Shown here in pieces: positions 6,761 to 13,035 of a stretch of DNA of 13,699 bases. Numbering within the stretch: the stretch's first letter is position 1; every line of letters starts with the position of its first letter. The DNA is taken from the NCBI GenBank assembly GCA_964585805.1, contig CAZPFE010000011.1:1-13699 (forward strand), read 5' to 3'. The notes below the pieces were generated by a model that was given only the letters and a program-made list of their open reading frames with translations, did no database searches and was not told the origin of the DNA. A program made the translations under genes and the position numbers. This DNA comes from CAYLWZ01 sp964585805. GTDB lineage: Bacteria; Patescibacteriota; Minisyncoccia; Minisyncoccales; GWA2-38-27.

Positions 6761-6988
6761 ATGGAGAGAAAAAAATTTAATATTAAAAATTCACTAAAAG
6801 AGTTAGAAGCAATTATTAATTGGTTTGAAAAACAAGAAGAGATGGATGTAGAGCTTGGATTAGAAAAAGTGAAACAAGGCGCGGCTATTATAAAAGAAAG
6901 CCGAAAAGAATTAAAAAAACTGGAAAATGAATTTGAAAAAGTAAAAAAAGAGCTTGAAGAAGAGGAAGAAGAAAATGAAAATTTCTAA
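6761..6988 (+). CDS. xseB: Exodeoxyribonuclease VII small subunit
   Basis: This small helical protein binds along the coiled-coil of the large subunit to make active exonuclease VII. The 75 residues follow the family pattern: a short N-terminal helix (SLKELEAIINWFEKQEEMDVELGLEKVKQGAAIIKESRKELKKLE) matching the usual LxELExIVxxLE...LEexlxxyeeGxxLxxxCxxxLxxaE layout, then a Lys/Glu-rich coiled-coil tail (about 45-75). The length equals the family norm (about 70-80). It is first in a tight unit, with the helicase-nuclease starting 24 bases after its stop. The ATG has no Shine-Dalgarno sequence. The call rests on this pattern plus the nearby xseA; on sequence alone such a short coiled-coil protein would be less certain. 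Confidence 0.85.
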   Translation: MERKKFNIKNSLKELEAIINWFEKQEEMDVELGLEKVKQGAAIIKESRKELKKLENEFEKVKKELEEEEEENENF

Positions 6989-7012
6989 AGAACAAATTAA
7001 TTTTGTTTTAGA

Positions 7013-9940
7013 ATGGATTTAGGAATTAATAAGTTAAACAAAGAACAAAAAGAAGCGGTGCTCCACAAAGAAGGACCGCTCTTAATTGTGGCTGGAGCAG
7101 GGACAGGGAAAACAACAGTGATTACAAAAAAGATTGCTTATTTAATAAATGAAGGATTGGCTTCGCCTGAGGAAATTTTAGCTGTTACTTTTACTGATAA
7201 AGCGGCAAATGAAATGGAAGAAAGGGTAGATAGTTTATTGCCGATAGGTTATCTTGATTTATGGATTTCTACTTTTCATTCTTTTTGCGAGCGGATTTTG
7301 AGAGAACGGGGATTAGATATTGGTCTTTCAACTGATTTTAAACTAATTGATACAGCCGGAAGTTGGCGGTTAATCAGGCAAAATTTAGATAAGTTCCCTT
7401 TGAATTATTACAAGCCGTTGGCAAACCCGACAAAATTTATAAATGCTTTGATTTCTCATTTTTCCCGTTGTAAAGATCAAGGTATTCTACCAGAAGATTA
7501 TTTAAAGTATAGTGAAAAATTTAAAACTAATTTGACTGATTTGCCAGAAGATGAAGAAAAAGAAAGAATCAAAGAAGTTGCTGAAGCTTATCATATTTAT
7601 CAAAGGCTTCTTTTGGAAAATAATTTTTTAGATTTTGGTGATTTGATAATTTATACTTTAAGACTTTTTCAAAAAAGAAAAAATATTTTAGAGGAATATA
7701 GAAAGAAATTTAAATATATTTTAGTAGACGAATTTCAAGATACTAATTGGGCTCAATATGAATTAGTAAAAATGCTTGCTGCTCCTCAAAATAATTTAAC
7801 CGTTACTGCTGATGATGACCAAGCAATTTATCGCTTTAGAGGCGCTTCTTATAATAATATTATTCAATTTCGGAAAGATTTTCCAAATTTAAAAGAAATT
7901 GCTTTAATCAAAAATTATCGCTCTACACAGAATATTTTAAATCTTTCTTATAAATTTATCCAAGCCAATAATCCAGACAGATTGGAATATGTTAGTGGAT
8001 TAAATAAAAAATTAGAAGCAGTAAAAGAAGAAAAAGGAATTATTGAGTATTTATTTTTTAGGAGTTTAGATGAAGAAGCTCAAGGAGTGGCTAATAAAAT
8101 TATTGAAATTTTAAAGAAAGACAAGGAGGCGAGTTTAAATGATTTTGTTATTTTAGTAAGAGCAAATGACTCTGCCTTGCCTTTTCTTCGGGCTTTAGAA
8201 AGGGCAGGAATTCCTTATCAATTTTTGGCTTCTCGGGGATTATATTCCAAGCCTATTATTTTAGATGTAATTTCTTATTTGCGGGTTTTAAATAATTCTT
8301 ATGAAGATGCCGCTTTATTTAGGATTTTGAATAGTCCGGTTTTGGATTTTCCTTTAGAAGATATAAATAAGATTACTTATTATGCTAAAGCAAGAACAAA
8401 GTCAATTTATGAATCTTTAAAAGATATTTCTTTAATTCCTGATATTTCTCAAAAAGCGGTTGAAAAAGCAAGTTTTTTGTTGTCTCTTTTAAATAGGCAT
8501 AATCTTTTAGCGCGAGAAAGAAGTGTCTCTGAAGTTTTTATTAACTTTTTGGCTGATTTTGGTTATTTAAAATATTTAACTGACAAAGAAAAGGAAAAAG
8601 ATTTTGATTATCTTAATCAATTTTACAAAAAGATAAAAGAGTTTGAAAGTTCTGCCTTAGATCCAAGTTTAAAAAATTTTTTAGATGAAATAACAATGGA
8701 GATAGAATCCGGCGAGCAAGGGAGATTAAACTTTGATCCTGATAAAGGTCCGGAAGTGGTGAAAATAATGACTATTCACGGCGCAAAAGGATTGGAGTTT
8801 AAATATGTTTTTTTGGTTAGTATGGTTGATAAGAGATTTCCTGCTATTAATCGTCGGGAGCCAATTGAAATGCCTCAAGAATTAATGAAAGATATCATTC
8901 CAGAAGGCAATGTTCATCTTCAAGAAGAAAGAAGGCTTTGTTATGTAGCAATGACAAGAGCGAAAAAAGGATTATTTTTTACTTCAGCTGAAGATTATGG
9001 CGGCGAAAGAAAGAAAAAGCCATCTCGTTTTTTAGTTGAAATGGGTTTTTCTAAAGAAAATAATTTTTCTCAGTTAGAAGGAGAGTTAAAAATAAAAAAA
9101 GAAGAGGATATTTTTTTGAAAAGACAAAAAGAAAAAAATATTTTGCCGCCTCATTTTTCATTTTCCCAAATAACTGCTTATGAAAATTGCCCTCTTCAGT
9201 ATAAATTTGCCCATATTTTAAGAGTTCCTGTTAGGGGTAAGGGTACTTTTTCTTTTGGAAAAACAATTCATAATACTCTTTATAATTTTTTAAAACTATT
9301 TTTAGAAAAGAAAAAAACTAATCAAAAAAATTTATTTTCTAAAGAAATCAATAATCAGGTAGAGGTAAAAGATATTGTTAAATTAGAGGAACTTATAAAA
9401 ATTTATGAAGAAAATTGGATTGACGAATGGTATGAAGATAAAATTCAAAAAGAAAAGTATTATAAAAAAGGTAAAGAAATTTTAAAGAATTTTTATCAAG
9501 AGTTTTTAAAAAACCCTCCGGAAATAGCAAGGATAAAAGGAAGAATTGCTTTAGAGATACCTTTTAAATTGAAAATTGGAAAGGAAATATTTTTTGGAGT
9601 AATAGATAGAATTGATAAGGAAGAAGGAAAAATCAAAATAATTGATTATAAAACAGGAGATTTGAAGGAAAAATTTAGTTTTGACGATAAAAAACAATTG
9701 TTAATTTACCAAATTGCGGCTGAGCAAGTTTTTAATCTTCAAAATATTGAGCTTGCTTATTATTATTTAGAGGAAGGGAAGATGATTTCTTTTCAAGGGA
9801 CAGAAGAAGAAAAGAATAAAGCTTTAGAAAAAATAAAAGAGATTATAGAAAAAATTAAAGAAGGAGATTTTGAGCCTACTCCTGGTTGGCAGTGTAAATC
9901 CTGCAATTTTAAAGATATTTGTCCTTATGCAAAAAAATAA
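7013..9940 (+). CDS. UvrD/Rep-type helicase fused to a RecB-like Fe-S nuclease
   Basis: This is a superfamily 1A DNA helicase with an added C-terminal nuclease, expected to unwind and trim DNA ends in repair or recombination. All helicase motifs are visible: Q-motif (Q12), Walker A AGAGTGKTT (27-35), VTFTDKAANEM, STFHSFCERI, Walker B VDEFQD (238-243), TADDDQAIYRFRGA, LIKNYRST, motif V TIHGAKGLEF (587-596) and motif VI YVAMTRAKK (644-652, with R649). After about residue 715 a PD-(D/E)XK nuclease follows: FGKTIH, D865, D878-Y-K880 and QLLIYQ (895-900). Four cysteines (C726, C961, C964, C970) match the 4Fe-4S staple of AddB, AdnB and Cas4 nucleases. The length of 975 is about 250 more than plain UvrD/PcrA, all of it the nuclease. 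AdnB-like or AddAB-like roles are possible; no partner subunit is in the window. Starts 24 bases after xseB. Confidence 0.93.
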   Translation: MDLGINKLNKEQKEAVLHKEGPLLIVAGAGTGKTTVITKKIAYLINEGLASPEEILAVTFTDKAANEMEERVDSLLPIGYLDLWISTFHSFCERILRERGLDIGLSTDFKLIDTAGSWRLIRQNLDKFPLNYYKPLANPTKFINALISHFSRCKDQGILPEDYLKYSEKFKTNLTDLPEDEEKERIKEVAEAYHIYQRLLLENNFLDFGDLIIYTLRLFQKRKNILEEYRKKFKYILVDEFQDTNWAQYELVKMLAAPQNNLTVTADDDQAIYRFRGASYNNIIQFRKDFPNLKEIALIKNYRSTQNILNLSYKFIQANNPDRLEYVSGLNKKLEAVKEEKGIIEYLFFRSLDEEAQGVANKIIEILKKDKEASLNDFVILVRANDSALPFLRALERAGIPYQFLASRGLYSKPIILDVISYLRVLNNSYEDAALFRILNSPVLDFPLEDINKITYYAKARTKSIYESLKDISLIPDISQKAVEKASFLLSLLNRHNLLARERSVSEVFINFLADFGYLKYLTDKEKEKDFDYLNQFYKKIKEFESSALDPSLKNFLDEITMEIESGEQGRLNFDPDKGPEVVKIMTIHGAKGLEFKYVFLVSMVDKRFPAINRREPIEMPQELMKDIIPEGNVHLQEERRLCYVAMTRAKKGLFFTSAEDYGGERKKKPSRFLVEMGFSKENNFSQLEGELKIKKEEDIFLKRQKEKNILPPHFSFSQITAYENCPLQYKFAHILRVPVRGKGTFSFGKTIHNTLYNFLKLFLEKKKTNQKNLFSKEINNQVEVKDIVKLEELIKIYEENWIDEWYEDKIQKEKYYKKGKEILKNFYQEFLKNPPEIARIKGRIALEIPFKLKIGKEIFFGVIDRIDKEEGKIKIIDYKTGDLKEKFSFDDKKQLLIYQIAAEQVFNLQNIELAYYYLEEGKMISFQGTEEEKNKALEKIKEIIEKIKEGDFEPTPGWQCKSCNFKDICPYAKK

Positions 9941-10334
9941 TTTTAAAAATGGGAGAATAGAAGAAGAAAAATTTGAAAAGTTTATAGAAGAAGCTCTTAA
10001 AGAATTCCCAAAAAAAATTTTAAAAGAAATTAAAAATTTGACTATTTGTGTAGAAGACGAACCAACGCCTTTTCAGTTGGAAAAATTGGGAAAAAGGAAA
10101 AATTTTTTAATTCTCGGTTTATATGAAGGTCACCCTCAAATTAAGAGAGGTAATTACGCTCAGATATTGCCTGATAAGATTACTATTTTTAGAAAGCCAA
10201 TTGAAAAAGTGGCTAAGACAGAGGAAGAGGTTAAAGAAATTGTAAAAAGAACAGTTTGGCATGAAATAGGTCATCACTTTGGCTTAAATGAGGAAGAAAT
10301 AACAAAAATTCAAGCTAAAAAATTTCAAAAATAG
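9927..10334 (+). CDS. Zincin-like metallopeptidase (minimal, PF06262-type)
   Basis: A small predicted zinc protease of the 'metallopeptidase family / Zincin_1' group, whose cellular role is not established. The zinc motif is HEIGHHFGLNEEE, with H112 and H116 as ligands and E113 as catalytic base. Upstream landmarks match the family: an N-terminal helical EEEKFEKFIEEALKEFPKKI, then LTICVEDEP, LGLYEGHP and ILPDKITIFRKPIEK, and VKRTVWHEIGHHF at the end. I chose the ATG at 9927, giving 135 residues. The longer frame from 9870 only adds residues that translate the helicase's own C-terminus out of frame. The chosen start overlaps the helicase stop by 14 bases, which suggests coupled translation. 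There is no signal peptide, so it is cytosolic. It is followed by an intrinsic terminator at 10378. Confidence 0.88.
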   Translation: MQKNNFKNGRIEEEKFEKFIEEALKEFPKKILKEIKNLTICVEDEPTPFQLEKLGKRKNFLILGLYEGHPQIKRGNYAQILPDKITIFRKPIEKVAKTEEEVKEIVKRTVWHEIGHHFGLNEEEITKIQAKKFQK

Positions 10335-10377
10335 AAGTTTCATTTTTCTTTTCTCTATTGTAGCAGAGGGCATTATG

Positions 10378-10404
10378 GCGGAGGGCAGACCTCCGCTGTT
10401 TTTA
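10378..10404 (+). terminator. Intrinsic terminator after the metallopeptidase gene
   Basis: A perfect 7-bp GC-rich stem, GCGGAGG (10378-10384) and CCTCCGC (10390-10396), with a GCAGA loop, is followed by TGTTTTTA. It lies 44 bases after the stop codon and is well placed to end the xseB-helicase-metallopeptidase transcript. Its GGCAGACCTC segment (10384-10393) recurs at 10765-10774 without the hairpin, so this terminator may itself derive from a repeated sequence. Confidence 0.75.
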
Positions 10405-10409
10405 TAGTT

Positions 10410-10469
10410 GAAGAGAGAGGAAGGAGGGAAAAAGGAGGAAAAAAGGAGGAAAAAAGGAGGAAAGAAAAA
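10410..10469 (+). repeat. Homopurine tract with 11-bp phased A-tracts
   Basis: Sixty bases of uninterrupted purine on the + strand. GGAGG begins at 10423, 10434, 10445 and 10456, an exact 11-base period, and the units are separated by runs of five or six A. A-tracts spaced near one helical turn are known to bend DNA, so this is a predicted curved segment. It lies between the terminator and repeat copy 3. A frame open across it encodes only Lys/Glu/Gly/Arg repeats and is not a gene. Confidence 0.8.
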
Positions 10470-10752
10470 CATCTCTTTAATCCTTCCCTCTTTTTTAAAT
10501 CCTCCCTCTTCCTTTCCCCTGGGAAGAAAAACATTTTATCTAATCCTCCCCTTCCCTTTTTTCTCCATTCCTCCCCCTTCCCCTTGGGAAGGGGGAGGTG
10601 AGGAGGGGGATGGGGAATAAAACCACCCCCACCTTAATCCTCCCCCTCCTCTGGAGGGGGAGGAGAGAGTAAAGAGAGGAGGGGGAGGAGAGAGTAAAGA
10701 GAGAAGGGGGAGGAAGAAAGTAAAGAGAGGAGGGGGAGGAAAAAAGAGGGGG
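10470..10752 (+). repeat. Dispersed G-rich hairpin repeat block, copy 3 (between convergent genes)
   Basis: A pyrimidine-rich left half (10470-10585) switches to purine-rich at hairpin A. Two GAAAAACAT...AATCC segments (about 10463 and 10526) resemble the sequence just left of hairpin A in copy 2. Hairpin A (10570-10598) has a 13-bp stem and loop CTT and starts the 55-base core (10570-10624) shared with 4015-4069. Hairpin B (10638-10664) has the same 12-bp arms as copy 1, but its loop is TCT instead of AGA. From 10653 the right arm is iterated: two identical 25-base units (10653-10677, 10678-10702), a 26-base variant (10703-10728) and a partial fourth. The block fills the gap between the metallopeptidase and efp. 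The overlapping open frames on both strands are repeat artefacts. Confidence 0.88.
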
Positions 10753-10764
10753 TATTTGGATAAA

Positions 10765-10788
10765 GGCAGACCTCGCAAACCTCGCTCC
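10765..10788. repeat. Short conserved-looking motif with GGCAGACCTC and doubled ACCTCGC
   Basis: GGCAGACCTC (10765-10774) is shared with the terminator at 10384-10393. It is followed by CGCAAACCTCGCTCC-type sequence in which ACCTCGC occurs twice (10770-10776 and 10779-10785). This mixed-composition stretch differs from both the purine repeats and the AT-rich genes. It lies downstream of efp, read on the minus strand. Its function is unknown; 10801-10850 between it and efp holds nothing else that I can name. Confidence 0.4.
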
Positions 10789-10850
10789 TTTCCTTCTTCT
10801 GGAGGGAGGTGGGAATATATAGCAATTACAAACAAGAAAATTAAGATAAA

Positions 10851-11429
10851 CTAATTTCCTTTTTCTATTCGGCGGACATATTCTTCTTTTTCTGTGTTTA
10901 TTTCAATAATATCTCCTTCTTCAATGAAAAGAGGAACGGCAATTTCTGCTCCTGTTTCTAAAGTAACAATTTTATTTCCTGATTGGGCGCGGTCTCCTTT
11001 TATTCCTGGTGGAGATTGAGTTACTTTTAATTGAATTTTAATTGGTAGTGAGATATTAATTATTTTGTCATTAAAAATTATTCCTTCTACTATTTGATTT
11101 GGTTTAAGAAATTTGGCTCCACTGCCTATTTGTTCTTCGCTTAATTCAAACCTATTTTTTGGGTTGTTTTCTTCAGCAAAAACAAACTTTCCCCGATGAG
11201 AGTAAATAAATTTTGCTTTTATTTTTGTTATTTCTGCTTCTTCTACACTATCAGCTGGATGAAATGTTTTTTGAATTATATTGCCGGTAATTAGATTGCG
11301 GAGTTTTGTTTGAAGAACAGAATGACCTCTTCCTTTAAACATTGTAGAGGATTCAATTACTTCATAAGGTTCTTTATCAATTATTATTTGAACACCTTTT
11401 TTAATTTCTGAGTAAGATAGCGTCGCCAT
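10851..11429 (-). CDS. efp: Elongation factor P
   Basis: Binds the ribosome beside the P-site tRNA and relieves stalling at polyproline stretches. The 192 residues fit the three-domain family (about 185-190). They are an N-terminal KOW-like domain (about 1-65), a middle OB domain (HPADSVEEAEI...) and a C-terminal OB domain ending in the signature VTQSPPGIKGDRAQSGNKIVTLETG...VPLFIEEGDIIEINT. The tip of domain I reads KGRGHSVLQTKLRNL, which puts Arg34 where E. coli has the lysylated Lys34 and P. aeruginosa the rhamnosylated Arg32. No modifying enzyme (EpmA/EpmB or EarP) is in the window. It is last in a four-gene minus-strand unit. Its start lies inside fmt, a 29-base overlap, without a Shine-Dalgarno sequence. 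The start MATLSYSEIKKG fits the family. Confidence 0.96.
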   Translation of the reverse strand: MATLSYSEIKKGVQIIIDKEPYEVIESSTMFKGRGHSVLQTKLRNLITGNIIQKTFHPADSVEEAEITKIKAKFIYSHRGKFVFAEENNPKNRFELSEEQIGSGAKFLKPNQIVEGIIFNDKIINISLPIKIQLKVTQSPPGIKGDRAQSGNKIVTLETGAEIAVPLFIEEGDIIEINTEKEEYVRRIEKGN

Positions 11430-12330
11430 AGCCGTTTTTAAATTCTTCAGCTGTCATTATTTTTTTTCCTTCAGGCTGAAGTTTTTTAATTAATAAATAA
11501 TCATTTTTATCAGTTTTAATCCAAAGACCTTTTTTGCTTTCTTTTAAAGAAGAGAAAAATTCTGCCTCTAAAATTTTTGTTCTTAAAATTTTGCCTGATT
11601 TTTTAAAAAAAGTAAAGGTGCCGGGCCAAGGATAAAATGCCCTGATTTTTCTTTCAATTTCTTTGGCTGATCTTGACCAATCGATTTTTCCGTCTTCTTT
11701 TTTAATAATTTTTGTGTAAGTGGCTTTTGATTCGTCTTGAGTTTGGGGTTTAATTTTTTTATTTATCCATTTAGGAATAGTTTCAATAATTAAATCTGCT
11801 CCTAATTTGGCTAACTTTATTTTTAATTCAGGGAAATAAATTTTTTTTGGGATATTTATTTTCTTTTGATTAAGAATGGGTCCGTGATCTATTTTTTCAT
11901 CCATTAGAATTAAAGAAACGCCGCTTTCGGTTTCTCCATTTAAGATAGTAGTTTGGATAGGAGACGGTCCTCTGTATTTTGGCAAAAGAGAAGGGTGAAT
12001 GTTGATAAAGCCAAATTTAGGGATTTTTAAGATTTCAATTGGGATTATTTGTTTATAATCTGAGACAATTGCCAAATCCGGTTTTATATTTTCTATTTTT
12101 GGCTTTAAATCTTTGATTTTTTCTGTCTGAATTAAGGGGATATTATTTTTTTGGGCTGAAATTTTAACTGGCGGAGAGGTAATTATTTTTTTTCTACCAA
12201 CTGGTTTATCCGGATTGGTGAAAACTAAAGATGGTTTATATTTGCTTTGGCTAATTTTTTCTAAAATTAAAGCTCCAAACTCTCCGCTGGCAAAAAAAAT
12301 TATTTTAATTTCTGATATTTTTTCTTTCAT
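11401..12330 (-). CDS. fmt: Methionyl-tRNA formyltransferase
   Basis: Transfers a formyl group from 10-formyl-tetrahydrofolate to Met-tRNA(fMet) for translation initiation. The 309 residues match the usual length (about 310-315). The N-terminal Rossmann-type domain starts IKIIFFASGEFGALILEKI. The catalytic triad equivalents are N110, H112 and D148 (E. coli N106, H108, D144), set in INIHPSLLPKYRG (109-121) and LMDEKIDHGPIL (142-153). The segment GKIDWSRSAKEIERKIRAFYPWPG leads into the C-terminal OB-like tRNA-binding domain. It lies 3 bases after the HhH gene and overlaps efp by 29 bases, so the genes are almost certainly co-transcribed and may be translationally coupled. There is no Shine-Dalgarno sequence before the ATG. 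Confidence 0.96.
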   Translation of the reverse strand: MKEKISEIKIIFFASGEFGALILEKISQSKYKPSLVFTNPDKPVGRKKIITSPPVKISAQKNNIPLIQTEKIKDLKPKIENIKPDLAIVSDYKQIIPIEILKIPKFGFINIHPSLLPKYRGPSPIQTTILNGETESGVSLILMDEKIDHGPILNQKKINIPKKIYFPELKIKLAKLGADLIIETIPKWINKKIKPQTQDESKATYTKIIKKEDGKIDWSRSAKEIERKIRAFYPWPGTFTFFKKSGKILRTKILEAEFFSSLKESKKGLWIKTDKNDYLLIKKLQPEGKKIMTAEEFKNGYGDAILLRN

Positions 12331-12333
12331 TTT

Positions 12334-13014
12334 TTATTTTATTATTTTCCATTCAATTTCTTCTTCTTTGCCGGCAAATTCAAGCCATTCTCCTTCAGGA
12401 GTAATAACATACCATTTCTTTTTTGTTTCTGACCAGACCATTGGATCGCCGTGATAGAAAGGCTTCTTAACAATTTCTTTTGGTTTTAATCTGTCTAATT
12501 CCAGCCATTTTTTAAAAACGGTTTCAATAGCATAATCTAAATTTCTTGAATTTGCCCAATCCGCAACTTTTTTAATTGCTTTTTTTGCTTTCTCTATTGA
12601 GCCGGCTAATTCTAAAAGTTGTTTTGCCGGCTTAGTAAATCTTGAATAAATTATTTTTCTTTTTTTAGCGCTTTTTTTTAATTCTTGCAGAGAAACTCCT
12701 TTTGTTTCAAAATAAAAAGTGATTATTTGGCGGATAGCAGTTTCTTCTTTTAGTTCTTGGTAATATTTTATTTTTTTCTTGGTCAGAAATTCTTCTATTT
12801 TTTGGGCAATACTTTTTCCAATGCCCGGGATTTTTTCCAAGCCCTTTAATCCTTTCTCTTTATATATTTCAGAAACATCTTTCTCTAAGTTTTGTAAAGC
12901 TTTGGCTGCTTTTTGATAAGCTCGAATTCTAAATTTACTTTCTCCTTTAATATCTAAAAGAGTGCTTATTTCTGAAAATAGTTGAGATAATTTTTGATTA
13001 TTTTTATTAGTCAT
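12334..13014 (-). CDS. Pol-beta-type helix-hairpin-helix domain protein without a polymerase domain
   Basis: Residues about 5-80 match the 8-kDa N-terminal domain of DNA polymerase beta/X (HHH_8 type): LFSEISTLLDIKGESKFRIRAYQKAAKAL, then the hairpin IPGIGKSIAQKIEEFL. K72 falls exactly where Pol beta has its dRP-lyase Schiff-base lysine. The nucleotidyltransferase palm is absent, since the protein is only 226 residues. The middle part (about 95-175) is helical and basic (YSRFTKPAKQLLELAGSIEKAKKAIKKVADWANSRNLDYAIETVFKKWLELD). The end (about 185-226) is aromatic-rich (FYHGDPMVW, KKKWYVITPEGEWLEF, EIEWKII) and looks like a small beta domain. I recognise no family for these two parts. DNA binding is likely; lyase activity is only a possibility. 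It sits 21 bases after AMMECR1 and 3 before fmt. Confidence 0.8.
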   Translation of the reverse strand: MTNKNNQKLSQLFSEISTLLDIKGESKFRIRAYQKAAKALQNLEKDVSEIYKEKGLKGLEKIPGIGKSIAQKIEEFLTKKKIKYYQELKEETAIRQIITFYFETKGVSLQELKKSAKKRKIIYSRFTKPAKQLLELAGSIEKAKKAIKKVADWANSRNLDYAIETVFKKWLELDRLKPKEIVKKPFYHGDPMVWSETKKKWYVITPEGEWLEFAGKEEEIEWKIIK

Positions 13015-13035
13015 AGAAGAAGAGAATAAGCGTTT

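Noticed and set aside
6974..7021. 15-codon frame bridging xseB and the helicase
   Set aside because: Too short, overlaps both neighbours and has no independent signal; likely chance in AT-rich DNA.
9870..9926. Longer start for the metallopeptidase (154 residues)
   Set aside because: The extra 19 residues come from reading the helicase C-terminal coding region out of frame and do not match the family; the ATG at 9927 gives a family-like length.
10653..10752. CRISPR-like array
   Set aside because: The 25-base units are directly adjacent, purine-only and lack unique spacers; no cas gene is present.
10284..10835. Open frames on both strands (70, 62, 99 and 63 codons)
   Set aside because: All lie in the repeat block or antisense to the metallopeptidase end; compositions are repeat-driven (Lys/Glu/Gly or Pro/Ser/Leu).
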